Assembly: GCA_012032075.1 (NCBI GenBank)
Contig: JAAURU010000001.1
Coordinates: 1-37,579 of the forward strand
Source of the DNA: Flavobacterium sp.
GTDB lineage: Bacteria > Bacteroidota > Bacteroidia > Flavobacteriales > Flavobacteriaceae
Length of the DNA: 37,579 nt
Direction: 5' to 3'
The notes beneath the pieces are model-generated. The model was not told the origin of the DNA. It ran no database searches and was given only the letters and a program-made list of their open reading frames with translations. The position numbers and the translations under genes were made by a program. Position 1 is the stretch's first letter. Each line of letters begins with the position of its first letter. Shown here one piece after another: positions 1-9,639 of this stretch.

Positions 1-174
1 CACCAGAACTCAATCCAGCAGAACTCGTTTGGCTTAATATGAAAAGGAAAACCACAAAATAAAATATATAAAACAATGGAGGAACTTAAACTTAAACTAG
101 ATGAAATAGTTAAAGAATTAATCACTGAAAACTTCATAAAAAACCTATGTGGTTTCGACTATTTTTTTGCTTAA
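1..174 (+). pseudogene. C-terminal end of an IS630-type DDE transposase, frameshifted and cut by the window edge
   Basis: Reading from base 3 gives PELNPAELVWLNMKRKTTK and then a stop at 60-62. The PELNPAE-VW block is the third catalytic-residue motif of IS630/DDE_3-type transposases, with the E of NPAE as the metal ligand. The frame starting at 76 continues with a typical charged tail, MEELKLKLDEIVKELI..., ending at 174. Removing one A from the run at 56-59 joins them as MKRKTTNKIYKTMEELK, so this is one gene with a one-base insertion. The upstream D-D catalytic residues lie outside the window. No terminal inverted repeat could be recognised between 174 and 320, so the end of the element is not defined. 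Confidence 0.7.
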
Positions 175-353
175 ATTAGACTATTAAATATATCTAAATG
201 GTATAAAATAATTTTTATCGGTTTTTTTTATGCCTTGTAAGCCCTTATGAATAAACGGTTTTTCGTTTTATTTTCATTTTTTTCATTTTATTTAAAACCA
301 TAGTACTCTTTTCTTCGTAAATGAGTGAAAGTGTAAAACTAAAACGATTTAAT

Positions 354-1241
354 ATGATGATTAAAAAGCAATTACTATTAATTTTAGCTGTAACAACATT
401 AGGGTATGTTAATACAGTTTATTCGCAAAGTCCAATTAATGGCTTCATGCAAGGTAAAGGAAAAGGAAACGTTTCTGTTTCTTACAGCTCAGAAAAATAT
501 AATGAGGTTTATTTAGTGCCAGATTTTGTAGATGGAGTACCAGTCTTTAATGAAGTGCAAATTTCAAGTGCTTCTTTATATGCTACTTATGGTATAACAG
601 ATCAACTTGAAGTTGTTTTGTCTTTACCTTATATTTCTGCAGAAGGAAATGCCTCACAAGAAGTGTTAGACAACTTAAATTTTGAAAATAAAAGAAGCGG
701 TTTGCAAGATGTTTCTGTTTTTGTAAAGTATAATCCCTTTTATTTCGATTATGGTTCTTCTTCTGTGCGCTTAATTGCATCTGTAGGAGTAAAAACACCA
801 GTTGGTAGTTATGATGAAAATGAAGGACTACAATCTATTATCGCTATTGGGAACAGAAGTACTACAGTAAGTGCTCTTGGTTTAGCTATGTTTAAAATGG
901 ACTCAGGATTTTTTGCTACTGGGCAATTTGGAGGAAATTTTGCTACTAACGACGTACCGAATTCGACTTTTTCTGAACTTAAATTAGGTTACGCTGTTTC
1001 AAAATTTTATGGAGATGCTTTCTTAGCCAATCAAGTTTCTACTAGTGGAGTGGATATTTTAGGTGAAGGATTTCAAGGCTTCTTTCCTGCAACAAGAGTA
1101 AGTTATACTAAAATTGGAGTAAATTTATATACTCCTATTTATAAAGAATTTGGTATAGGTACTGGAATAAGTACGTTGTTAGCTGGAAGAAATATTGGAA
1201 AAGCAACGGGTGTTTATGGTGCCTTAGTGTACAAATTTTAA
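354..1241 (+). CDS. Outer-membrane beta-barrel protein (transporter/porin-like)
   Basis: An open frame exists from 321, but the ATG at 354 (or 357) is preferred because it puts a Sec signal peptide at the N-terminus: MMIKK, then LLLILAVTTLGYV, with probable cleavage near YSQ-S (about residue 25). The mature part (about 270 residues) alternates hydrophobic and polar residues in strand-sized blocks (for example SASLYATYGITDQLEVVLSL) and ends VYGALVYKF. The terminal aromatic residue is what the BAM complex recognises in outer-membrane barrels. The substrate is unknown. A fasciclin lipoprotein gene follows after 24 bases and is probably cotranscribed. The fold is inferred from composition, not from a named family match. 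Confidence 0.7.
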   Translation: MMIKKQLLLILAVTTLGYVNTVYSQSPINGFMQGKGKGNVSVSYSSEKYNEVYLVPDFVDGVPVFNEVQISSASLYATYGITDQLEVVLSLPYISAEGNASQEVLDNLNFENKRSGLQDVSVFVKYNPFYFDYGSSSVRLIASVGVKTPVGSYDENEGLQSIIAIGNRSTTVSALGLAMFKMDSGFFATGQFGGNFATNDVPNSTFSELKLGYAVSKFYGDAFLANQVSTSGVDILGEGFQGFFPATRVSYTKIGVNLYTPIYKEFGIGTGISTLLAGRNIGKATGVYGALVYKF

Positions 1242-1265
1242 TTACTAATTCTAAATTTTAAGAAA

Positions 1266-2225
1266 ATGAAAAATATAAATATAAAAAGCGCTTTAGTAGC
1301 CTTTACATTACTAGGAACATTAATTTCTTGTGATAATGATTATGCAGATGAAAAACCAACAATTGCTAACATAGCGGTAACAAATGCAGCATTTAGTACG
1401 CTTGAAGCGGCAGCTATTCAAGGTGGTGTTGCAGTAGTTTTGAGTAACAAAAATCCAAATGATCCCTCAGGAAATTATACTGTTTTTGCACCTACAAATG
1501 ATGCTTTTGCAAAATTAGGTCTTGTAAATGCAGGAAGTTTAGGAGCTCTGCAAAATGGTTTCTTAACAAGTACATTACTTTATCATGTTTCCAATGGGAA
1601 CTTATTGGCAAACCAAATTTCAGCAGGTAACGCTTCTGCATCAGCATTAGGAGTTGACAGACGTTTTATTAGCAGAGGAAATGATTTATATATTAATGGT
1701 TCAAAAATTATACTTACTAATGTAAGTGCGAGCAACGGAACTGTTCATGCTATTGATAAAGTAATGATTGCAACTGGAGTTAATATTGTTGAATCGGCTT
1801 TATTATTAAATGACGCTAAAGTATTTAAAAACCCAGAATTAACATTTTTAGTACAAGCGGTTGTTGCTTCTGGTTTAGCACCAATTTTAGCTGATCCAGC
1901 AAATAATTTTACTATTTATGCTCCTACAGATGCTGCTTTTAAAGCTGCCGGATTTGCTACCAAAGAAGAAGTTGCTGCTTTGCCACAAGCTACATTGCAA
2001 CAAATTTTATTAAATCATGCAATAGGTGGTGGAAAATTTACTTCTGAACAAACAAGTACAACTGCAATGACAGCTGGAGGAGGAACTTTAACATATAGTC
2101 CATTTATGAATGGAGTTTTCACAATAAAAAGTAATGGAATAGATACACCTGCAAATATGGTTATTCCAGATATTCAATGTTCTAACGGAGTAGTACATTT
2201 AATTGATAAAATTTTGCTACCATAA
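1266..2225 (+). CDS. Lipoprotein with two fasciclin (FAS1) domains
   Basis: 319 residues. The N-terminus is a lipoprotein signal with lipobox L-I-S-C, the lipidated Cys being residue 22. Two FAS1 domains follow, at about residues 35-170 and 175-318. Each has the family landmarks: NYTVFAPTNDAFAKL and NFTIYAPTDAAFKAA (H1 motif), LLYHVSNG and LLNHAIGG (the H of the YH motif), and endings VHAIDKVM and VHLIDKIL. FAS1 domains generally mediate adhesion or protein-protein contact at the cell surface. It sits 24 bases behind the beta-barrel gene and a terminator follows at 2245-2270, so the two probably form a bicistronic unit. The frame is intact. Confidence 0.9.
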   Translation: MKNINIKSALVAFTLLGTLISCDNDYADEKPTIANIAVTNAAFSTLEAAAIQGGVAVVLSNKNPNDPSGNYTVFAPTNDAFAKLGLVNAGSLGALQNGFLTSTLLYHVSNGNLLANQISAGNASASALGVDRRFISRGNDLYINGSKIILTNVSASNGTVHAIDKVMIATGVNIVESALLLNDAKVFKNPELTFLVQAVVASGLAPILADPANNFTIYAPTDAAFKAAGFATKEEVAALPQATLQQILLNHAIGGGKFTSEQTSTTAMTAGGGTLTYSPFMNGVFTIKSNGIDTPANMVIPDIQCSNGVVHLIDKILLP

Positions 2226-2244
2226 ATTAATTTTTTTGAGAAGG

Positions 2245-2270
2245 AAAGCCCTGCAAATATGTGGGGCTTT
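2245..2270 (+). terminator. Rho-independent terminator after the fasciclin gene
   Basis: AAAGCCC at 2245-2251 pairs with GGGCTTT at 2264-2270 around a 12-base loop. A run of seven T (2268-2274) overlaps the 3' arm and follows it. It lies 20 bases after the fasciclin stop codon. Confidence 0.85.
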
Positions 2271-2330
2271 TTTTGCGTAACATTTTTTTACTCTTACCGA
2301 CTAATAAGTAAACTTTAAAACGTACAAATT

Positions 2331-3129
2331 ATGCAAGCACATGAAATTGATTACCAAATTTTTGGTGAAGAAATGCAATATGTAGAAATAGAATTAGATC
2401 CACAAGAAGTCGTTGTTGCAGAAGCAGGAAGCTTTATGATGATGGATAGTGGTATTAAAATGGAAACCATTTTTGGAGACGGTAGCAAACAAGAAGGAGG
2501 AATTTTTGGTAAGTTATTGTCTGCTGGAAAAAGAGTTTTAACAGGTGAAAGTTTGTTTATGACGGCATATCAAAATGTGGAATATGGAAAGAAAAAAGTA
2601 TGCTTTGCTTCACCTTATCCTGGGAAAATTGTACCAATTGATTTGCAACAATTTGGAGGTAAGTTTGTTTGCCAAAAAGACTCTTTTTTATGCGCTGCAA
2701 AAGGGGTTTTCTGTTGGAATTGAATTCACTAAAAAATTAGGAACAGGATTGTTTGGTGGAGAGGGTTTCATCATGCAAAAAATAGAAGGAGACGGAATGG
2801 CTTTTGTACACTCAGGGGGAACTTTAGCTAAAAAAGAATTACAATCTGGAGAATTATTGCGAGTAGATACGGGTTGTTTAGTAGGTTTTACCAAAGATGT
2901 AGATTATGATATTGAATTTGTAGGTGGCATTAAAAATACTATTTTTGGTGGAGAAGGTGTTTTTTTTGCAACACTTCGTGGTCCTGGAACCGTTTTTATT
3001 CAATCGTTACCATTTAGTAGATTGGCAGGAAGAATATACGCAAGCGCTCCTCAAAACGGAGGAAGTAGAGAAGAAGGAAGTCTTTTAGGTGGACTAGGAA
3101 GAATGTTAGATGGAGATAATAGATTTTAG
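2331..3129 (+). CDS. AIM24 / TIGR00266-family protein (frameshifted)
   Basis: Two overlapping frames make one protein of about 265 residues. Frame one (2331-2723) carries the N-terminal half (EAGSFMMMDSGIKMET, FGGKFVCQKDSFLCAAKG). Frame two supplies SVGIEFTKKLGTGLFGGEGF, then EGDGMAFVHSGG and RVDTGCLVGF to 3129. Deleting one base in the GGGGTTTT run at 2703-2710 gives AAKGVSVGIEF, the form I expect in this family. AIM24-like proteins have a repeated beta-strand fold; their bacterial function is not established, and the yeast homologue is a mitochondrial inner-membrane protein. The gene stands alone, with a terminator before it and a bidirectional one after it. The break looks like a sequence error rather than gene loss. 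Confidence 0.85.
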
Positions 3130-3176
3130 CAAGACTTTTTATCTGGCAATGAATAAATTGCGATAGACTTCATAAA

Positions 3177-3207
3177 AAATCCCGTTCCGAGAATCGGAAC
3201 GGGATTT
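3177..3207. terminator. Bidirectional terminator between convergent genes
   Basis: A perfect 14-bp stem (3177-3190 with 3194-3207, core ATCCCGTTCCGA) closes on a GAA loop, flanked by A-rich DNA on the left and T-rich DNA on the right. It sits between the stops of the AIM24 gene (plus strand, 3129) and the small barrel gene (minus strand, 3229), so it probably serves both. Confidence 0.9.
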
Positions 3208-3228
3208 ATACTATATTATTTGTTTTTC

Positions 3229-3912
3229 TTAGAACTGAAAACCTATTCTAATTCCACCGAAAACATTAGAATTAAAGTTTGATTCTTTTGAACCATTTAT
3301 AGTGTCAGACTCTTCATTGTTTCCTAATTTTCCTGAGATTTCAGTGTCTTTAACTTTTGTAGAAATAAAATTTAAACCAGCCTCAACTCCTAAGTATACT
3401 TTTTGAGCAATGTAATAATCTGCTCCTGTAAATACAGCAACTCCAAAATTTGTAGTTTTCTCGTTTCTTCTTAAATAGTTTCCATTCTCTGCAAGAACTT
3501 CACTATCATTTTTTCCAAAACCTAGAATCAAATCTGCTCCTCCATAAGTTGATAATCTGTTTGAACCAGCAAAATGCTTTTCAATACCTAATTTTATATT
3601 ACTTACATTATCAGTTGTAGTTAAATTCCCATTTACAACTAATGGAAAACTGAAACCTGTATAATTGTCACTACCATCTCTTTCATTTTTTTCATTATCT
3701 ATACCTAAACCAACTCTTACGGCTAAATCTTCTTTTAAGAAATACCTGAACTTTAATGCTCCACCATTCAAATTGAAATTAGCATTGTTTAAACCACCTG
3801 TTAAACCTACTTCTGTTGTTACAGTTCCTGTTGTTGGTTTGTAAGAAACCTCTTCTTGTGCGTTTGCTGTAAAAGCAAAAAATCCTAGGGCAATTAATAA
3901 AACTTTTTTCAT
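3229..3912 (-). CDS. Outer-membrane beta-barrel protein of the OmpA/OprF-like porin fold
   Basis: 227 residues. The signal peptide is MKKVLLIALGFFAFTANAQ, with cleavage after the second Ala or the Gln. The mature protein shows alternating-strand segments (LKFRYFLKEDLAVRVGLGID, KVYLGVEAGLNFISTKV) and ends NVFGGIRIGFQF with a terminal Phe, as expected for a BAM-assembled 8- to 10-strand barrel (the outer-membrane beta-barrel domain family). There is no OmpA C-terminal peptidoglycan-binding domain. It is a single gene with its own -7 box (3967-3974) and a shared terminator (3177-3207). Ligand and role are unknown. Confidence 0.8.
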   Translation of the reverse strand: MKKVLLIALGFFAFTANAQEEVSYKPTTGTVTTEVGLTGGLNNANFNLNGGALKFRYFLKEDLAVRVGLGIDNEKNERDGSDNYTGFSFPLVVNGNLTTTDNVSNIKLGIEKHFAGSNRLSTYGGADLILGFGKNDSEVLAENGNYLRRNEKTTNFGVAVFTGADYYIAQKVYLGVEAGLNFISTKVKDTEISGKLGNNEESDTINGSKESNFNSNVFGGIRIGFQF

Positions 3913-3966
3913 TGATAAATTAAATTTTAGTTATACTATTTTTTTGGTAATAGCAATAATTGAACG

Positions 3967-3974
3967 CAAATATA
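3967..3974 (-). promoter_or_regulatory. Putative -7 box of the small barrel gene
   Basis: The minus strand reads TATATTTG, matching the Bacteroidota -7 consensus TAnnTTTG, 54 bases before the ATG at 3912. No TTG is visible at the expected -33 distance, so the call rests on the -7 box and its position. Confidence 0.45.
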
Positions 3975-3993
3975 TATAAAAAAGTATGTATTA

Positions 3994-6125
3994 CTAATGT
4001 TTTTTTAAATCTCTTACACTCATATTATACAAGGTAAAAGCTTGCATGTCCACAAACTCCTGAATAATAGCACTTACCGATTTTCCCGCTCCATGACCAG
4101 CATTTACATCGATGCGTATTAATGTTGGGTTTGGTCCCGTTTGTTTGGCTTGAAGTTCGGCAGCGAATTTAAAACTGTGTGCAGGAACTACTCTGTCATC
4201 ATGGTCACCAGTTGTTACTAAAGTGGCTGGATATTTTGTGCCTGCTTTTACATTATGAACAGGTGAATACCCTTTTAAGTAATCAAACATTGTTGCCGAT
4301 TGCTCACTTGTACCATAATCGTAAGCCCAACCAGCACCTGCTGTAAAAGTATGGTATCGTAACATATCGAGTACTCCTACACCTGGAATAGCTACTTTCA
4401 TTAAATCGGGTCTTTGTGTCATCGTTGCTCCAACTAGTAAACCACCGTTTGAACGACCAGAAATCGCTAAATAATCAGATGAGGTGTATTTTTCTTTGAT
4501 TAAATATTCGGCAGCAGCGATGAAGTCGTCAAATACATTTTGTTTTTGCATTTGTGTTCCGGCATCATGCCATTTTTTGCCATATTCTCCACCACCTCTT
4601 AAATTTGGCACTGCATAAATGCCTCCGTTTTCTAACCAAACCGCATTGGCAACACTAAAACTTGGTGTTAAACTAATGTTGAATCCTCCATAACCGTATA
4701 ACATCGTTGGGTTTTTTCCATTTAATTCCACTCCTTTTTTATAGGTAATTAGCATTGGAATTTTTGTTCCATCTTTTGAAGTATAAAAAACTTGTTTCGA
4801 CTCATAATCTTCCGATTTAAAATCTACTTTTGGTTTTTGATAAATTTCCGATTTTCCTGTTTTTGGGTCATAAGCATAAATGGTTCCAGGAGTAGTATAA
4901 TTGGTAAACGAATAATACAAAATAGTTTCCTCTTTTTTACCTCCAATACCACCTGCTGAACCTATTCCTGGTAATTCAATATCTCGAACTAATTTACCGT
5001 CATACTCATATTGTTTAATGTAAGAAACGGCATCTTTCATGTATTCGGCAAAGAAATAACCACCACCAGTAGATGTTGACAATACATTTCCTGTTTCTGG
5101 AATAAAATCTACCCAATTTTCTTGTTTTGGGTTGACCAAATCAAAAGTTACAACACGCTGGTTTGGGGCTTTATAATCGGTAGAAACATAAAATTTAGTA
5201 CCTACGTTTTCAATATAATCATTGTTGCTTTCAAAATTGTCTATAATATTTACAATTGGACTATTTTTAGTTAAATCTTTGTAATATAACTCATTTCCAG
5301 TAGTAGAATTTGCTCCTGAAATGATTAAATAGTTCTCATCTTCAGTAACATAACCACTTACATATCTTCTTTTTTTTGTGTCTCCAAAAACAACTTTATC
5401 TTCTTTTTGATTGGTTCCTAATTTATGAAAATATAACTTATGTTGGTCGGTTTTTGCAGAAAGTTCACTTCCATTCGGTTTGTCATAACTCGAATAATAA
5501 AAACCTTCATTTTTGTACCAAGAAACACCGCTAAATTTTACATTGACAATGGTATCTCCTATAATTTCTTTAGTTTCTGTTTTTATTACAATTACTTTTC
5601 TCCAATCGCTTCCACCTTCAGAAATAGCATAAGCAGCTAAACTACCATCTTTGGTAAAATTAACACCTCCTAAAGAAGTGGTGCCATCTTTTGAAAACGT
5701 ATTTGGATCTAAAAAAACTTCGATTTTTCCAGCACTATTTTTTCGGTACAAAACCGATTGATTTTGAAGGCCATCATTTTTATAAAAATAGGTATAATTT
5801 CCTTCTTTAAACGGAGCTGAAATTTTTTCATAATTCCATAATTGCTCCATTCTTTCTTTTAGTTGTTTTCTAAAAGGTATTTTTTCTAAATAGCCAAAAG
5901 TAACTTCATTTTGTGCTTTTACCCAAGCTTCCGTTTCAGTACTTCTATCATCTTCAAGCCATCGATAGGGATCTTCAACTTTTATTCCAAAATAAGTATC
6001 GGTTGTATCAACTTTTTTGTTTCAGGATAAATAACACTCATGTCTAATTCTTTTGTTTGTGTTTCTTCTTTTTTACAGGCTACAAATGTAGTTATTGCAA
6101 GAAGTAAGATTACTGTTTTTTTCAT
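3994..6125 (-). CDS. Prolyl oligopeptidase, S9A family, lipoprotein (frameshifted)
   Basis: Serine endopeptidase cleaving after proline in oligopeptides. The corrected product is about 710 residues, normal for S9A enzymes. It starts at ATG 6125 with a lipoprotein signal (MKKTVILLLAITTFVAC), so it is exported and probably periplasmic. The propeller begins with GIKVEDPYRWLEDDRS, the classic S9A N-terminal motif. The catalytic domain carries GRSNGGLL (nucleophile Ser about residue 559), DHDDRVVP (Asp) and NAGHGAGK (His). The frame breaks in the T run at 6013-6018 (six; seven restores KKVDTTDTYFGIKVEDPYRW). Without the correction only a 618-residue fragment from 5850, lacking export signal and first blade, would be read. 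It is transcribed alone. Confidence 0.92.
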
Positions 6126-6189
6126 TAGTTGTATTTTTGTTTCTTCACAAAAATAAGGAATTGATATGTTAAGTAGTGTTAAAAAGAAA

Positions 6190-6213
6190 ACTCCATCTTG
6201 ATTAGGATGGAGT
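6190..6213 (-). terminator. Terminator of the TonB-receptor operon
   Basis: ACTCCATC (6190-6197) pairs with GATGGAGT (6206-6213) around an 8-base loop. Read on the minus strand, the 3' arm runs into TTTTCTTTTT. It lies just past the stop of the lipoprotein gene at 6238. Confidence 0.8.
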
Positions 6214-6237
6214 CTTTTTGAAAATTTCATTTTTATA

Positions 6238-6804
6238 TTAATTTACTACAACAGGGAAACTTACTTCTGCATCAGTTGAACCACCAGCATTAGCAATATT
6301 CCCATTTGCTACTCCACTTGCAGTTTTATTTGGTAAGTGTCTTAAAGTTATAGTTAAGTTACCTGTTGATGCAGTTCCTGCAATTAAAGTAAAATCGACT
6401 CCTATTGGGTTTCCATTTGCATCAACATTATTAGCGTTATAAGTAATTGTACCTAATGTGGATGGTAATTGATAGAAAATTTGGTGATCTGCTCCTTCTT
6501 CTTCTACTTCTTCTGTAATGTCTTCAACTGGGTTTGCTAATTCATTTAAGAAAGTAGTTGAACCCACGTAAGTTGTTCCAGTAATTAAATTTCCTGAAAC
6601 TGTTACTACTGGTGCATTTGGACCGTCTCCGTCTAAATCTCTCGATACTAAAGAAATAGTTTGTCCACCTCCTATAAGTGTTACTCTTACCGTTGTTATT
6701 ACTTCCTCTTCGTTTACTGGTGTTGTAACATCATCATCGTTATTACAAGATGAAAAAGCAATTAATGCTATAGCTAGAACTGTGATTGATTTTAATTTTT
6801 TCAT
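6238..6804 (-). CDS. Lipoprotein paired with a TonB-dependent receptor
   Basis: 188 residues, with lipoprotein signal MKKLKSITVLAIALIAFSSC and an Asp-rich start (NNDDD). The rest is predicted beta-rich, with conserved-looking blocks RDLDGDGPNAPVVTVSGNL, an acidic stretch (DITEEVEEEGADHQIFY) and ITLRHLPNK. Relatives next to such receptors are, to my recollection, annotated only with a vague periplasmic-binding-fold label, so no biochemical function is established. It starts 12 bases after the receptor gene in the same operon. The acidic patch and the single His (ADHQ) would suit metal capture at the cell surface, but that is inference from context. Confidence 0.75.
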   Translation of the reverse strand: MKKLKSITVLAIALIAFSSCNNDDDVTTPVNEEEVITTVRVTLIGGGQTISLVSRDLDGDGPNAPVVTVSGNLITGTTYVGSTTFLNELANPVEDITEEVEEEGADHQIFYQLPSTLGTITYNANNVDANGNPIGVDFTLIAGTASTGNLTITLRHLPNKTASGVANGNIANAGGSTDAEVSFPVVVN

Positions 6805-6816
6805 GATTTTTGTTTT

Positions 6817-9194
6817 TTAATAATTTAATTTTAATTGAATTTGAAAATTTCTACCCATTTCGTCAACAAAAAAGCGTTGTCGATTGAGGTAATCGCGATA
6901 CGTTGTGTTACATATATTTTGAACCGAAAAAGCCGTTGTTAAATAGCTATGCTTACTTATTTTAAAGCTCATTTCACTATAAAAATGTAGTAGATGATAC
7001 CCTTTAGGAGGAGTGCTTACATCAACTAAAACAGGAGTTAATGTATTATCGACAATAATATTTGTTTCAAAATTATAGTTGGGAAAACGATTTTGACGAA
7101 AAACCAATTCGCTTTTTAATTCGGTAACTAAGTTATGCCAAGATTCATTTTTATATTGTACTTTGTTGTTCCATACAAATGGAGGCATATCTATTAATGC
7201 TGCATCAGTAGAAAGGTTATTGCCATTTACATAAGCCAAATTAGATTCGTGAGAAAAATGTTCTGAGATATTCCATTTGGTACTCAAATCTACTCCCGTC
7301 AATAAAGCTTCTGTTTGTTTGAAATCCCAAACAGGAAAAGCTCCTCGAATAGTTGTTTCAAAACCAACAGGTTGTAAATAAATAAAATTTGAAATACGAT
7401 TAATAAAAGGATTTATTTCCATTATAAACGTTTGCCACTGTTTTTTTAGAGTGGTATTTAATTTATACGATTGTTCCTTTCTTAGACGTAAGTCTCCTAT
7501 TTCTATTTGTCCAGTAGAATGATGTAACCCATCACTGAATAATTCTGAAGGATTTGGATTTCTTGATGCTAAACTTGTATTTATAAACCATTCTATTTCA
7601 TGATGAAACTGTTTTCGAAAACCAATATTTCCTGAAATGTTATGATACTGGAATTTTGGTTTGGTTAGCCATTGAATTCCTTCTTCACCTATAATGAAAG
7701 AACTAAAAGTAGCATCATAGTTACGTTCTTCCCATCTTGATTTAAAGTAATACTTTGTAGCTTCGATAGCAGAAAAATCATAGCGTAAACCACTTTCTAA
7801 CAAACTAGAATTGTCAAATTTATAAATGGCTATTCCATATGAACCAGCATCTAACTTTTCATAACTAGGAATTAAAGGTCTTACACCAGTTTGCGGATTG
7901 GCAAAATTGTTTTGATAACCAAGATTAAACCCCGATTTTATTTTCCAATTTCCAAAAGTGGTGTTGTAATCGGTTAAGAAAGTGTGTGTAGCTAATTGTA
8001 AATCTAATGCTGCTTTATTATTTAAATTATTTCTTCGAATATCAAATTCTAAGCGATTGTTGAATTGGAATGCATATTGAACATCAAAAGAAGCATTGTC
8101 ATTTAGCCATTTCTTGTAATTTAATTTAGCGATATGATGTTGTACTTCTTGCTTAGGAGCGACAATAGTATAAGTAAAGGGTCTAGTAACACTTGGTATT
8201 TGATTGTCTATAGCGTTGTTTAAATCATTTACGTTACCAATGTGAGAAGCTTCAATAATTCCTATTTGTGCATTATACAAACTATACATTGCGCTAAGAC
8301 TGTAATCCTTTTTGGTATATTGAATACTTCCAGAAAGATTTTGCTCTCTATTTCCAGAATTTGTTAGTACATATTTAGGCGCTTCTCTATCCCCTAAATA
8401 TTTATAGGTTCCAATTAAGTTCCAACTCCAACCATACAATTTTCCTTTTTGAATCGATGAACTTAAACTACCACCACGACCATTTGAATCTAAATTTAAA
8501 ATAGTTTTACTAACTAAAGTGTCTTTTTGATGACTTCGGGTTCGATAATTACAATGCCTCCTATGGCATCACCACCATATTGTAAGGTAGAAGCTCCTTT
8601 TACAACGGTAATTTTTCCAGCGGTATTTACATCAAAATTAGGAGCATGTTCTGTTCCCCATTGCTGGTCTTCTAATCTTACATTGTTATTAATAATAGGT
8701 ACTCTACTACTGTGTAAACCATTAATAACAGGTTTTACAATGGTACTGCCTGTTTTTAAAATAGATACTCCCGAAACTTCTTTTAAAGCATTTCCTAAAG
8801 TTTGATTACTATACTTCTCTATAGTTTGAGTAGTTATAACTTGTTCATTACTACTTTCTGTTTTCGTATTTTTTGCTTGTAATACTATTGATTCTTCTAA
8901 GTTAATAATACTAGGTTTCAATTTAAAATTTAATACCGTATCCTTATTGATAGTAATAGTTTCAGTAATAGATTCGAAACCTATGTAAGAAATATAAATT
9001 TTTTGTTTTCCTTTTCGGATGTTTTCCAATAAAAAGTTTCCATCAATATTTGATGTAGTTGTTTGATTACCTATGTGAACATGAGTGTCTCTTAATGGGA
9101 TATTATTCTCATTGGTAACAGTTCCTCGAATGGCATACTGTCCAAAGCTTGAATAACAAACCAAAAAGAAAAGCATGATTAATTTGAACCGCAT
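6817..9194 (-). CDS. TonB-dependent outer-membrane receptor, probably for a metal (ZnuD-like; frameshifted)
   Basis: Gated outer-membrane barrel that imports its substrate with TonB energy. The corrected length is about 792 residues. The start is ATG 9194, giving signal peptide MRFKLIMLFFLVCYSSFGQ; an upstream in-frame GTG at 9218 would spoil it. Order of parts: carboxypeptidase-regulatory-like beta domain (about 20-100), plug (about 110-230, with NGLHSSRVPIINNNVRLEDQ, WGTEHAPNFDV and LQYGGDAIGG), then a barrel ending MGRNFQIQLKLNY. The plug's GLHS-R-V and the terminal GRN-block resemble ZnuD/CirA-like receptors. The frame breaks in the T run at 8524-8528; one more base gives IKKDTLVSKTILNLDSNGRG. 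It lies between a small His/Cys protein and a lipoprotein. Confidence 0.88.
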
Positions 9195-9260
9195 TTTCTT
9201 AGTTTTAAATAAAAGCACAATGTATCAGTTATTACTAATAATGATACTTGAAATATATTT

Positions 9261-9599
9261 TTAAACTAAGGAAGGTGGACCTCTTAAATAAAAGGAGTTT
9301 TTATGATAAGTTGAAGTATTCTCTTTACAATTAAAGCGATATAAAATTTCCTTGAAAGGGAAAAATAAAGAGTAAGTTACAATTTCGGGTGAAAGGAATG
9401 TAGCAAACTTAAAATCACAAGTATGACATTCTTTTTTTTCTGAAATTGTTTTTGAAAAACTAGTTGTTTTCTTGTTTAAAGCAACAATTTCTTTTTTATG
9501 ATGTGAATGATTTAAAAAAACATGCAACGATTGATAGCTCAAGGCTAAAATAACCGAAAGCATAAGAATACAGTTTAGTATTGCAATTTTTTTCTTCAT
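9261..9599 (-). CDS. Small His/Cys-rich exported or membrane protein heading the receptor operon
   Basis: 112 residues from ATG 9599; an upstream in-frame TTG at 9650 is less likely. One hydrophobic N-terminal segment (MKKKIAILNCILMLSVILAL) is followed by NHSHHKKE, a Lys-rich stretch, ECHTCDF and the ending YLRGPPSLV. The His cluster, C-x2-C pair and RGPP tail recall the small metal-associated proteins (DUF2946-like or HYC_CC_PP-like) that often precede metal TonB receptors in Bacteroidota. The family assignment is tentative. It is first in the operon, 66 bases before the receptor, and suggests that the substrate is a transition metal or metal chelate. Confidence 0.6.
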   Translation of the reverse strand: MKKKIAILNCILMLSVILALSYQSLHVFLNHSHHKKEIVALNKKTTSFSKTISEKKECHTCDFKFATFLSPEIVTYSLFFPFKEILYRFNCKENTSTYHKNSFYLRGPPSLV

Positions 9600-9605
9600 C
9601 GAAAG

Positions 9606-9639
9606 CAAATATAACAAGTTTATTGTTTTTTTAATGCAA
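9606..9639 (-). promoter_or_regulatory. Promoter of the metal-receptor operon
   Basis: The minus strand has TTG (9639-9637), 23 bases, then TATATTTG (9613-9606), fitting TTG-N17-23-TAnnTTTG. The -7 box ends only 6 bases before the ATG at 9599, so transcription would start at or next to the start codon, implying a leaderless or nearly leaderless mRNA. The -33 element overlaps a perfect palindrome (9638-9665). Confidence 0.6.

Noticed and set aside
245..290. Terminator-like hairpin after the transposase tail (ATAAACG...CGTTTTAT followed by T-rich DNA)
   Set aside because: The stem is short with a bulge and the surrounding DNA is T-rich anyway; not distinguishable from chance.
321..353. Translation of the first barrel gene from the ATG at 321
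   Set aside because: It would place 11 charged residues before the signal peptide; the ATG at 354/357 gives a standard signal sequence.
583..798. Antisense open frames inside annotated genes (for example 583-798, 16120-16439, 22231-22506, 29475-30044, 36140-36463)
   Set aside because: Their residue composition mirrors the overlapping gene, with no family motif, no promoter-like context and no start signal; they are shadows of the real genes.
5440..5640. Start of the prolyl oligopeptidase at 5850 as a cytoplasmic enzyme
   Set aside because: The conserved GIKVEDPYRWLEDD motif and a lipoprotein signal lie directly upstream and join the frame after adding one base at 6013-6018.
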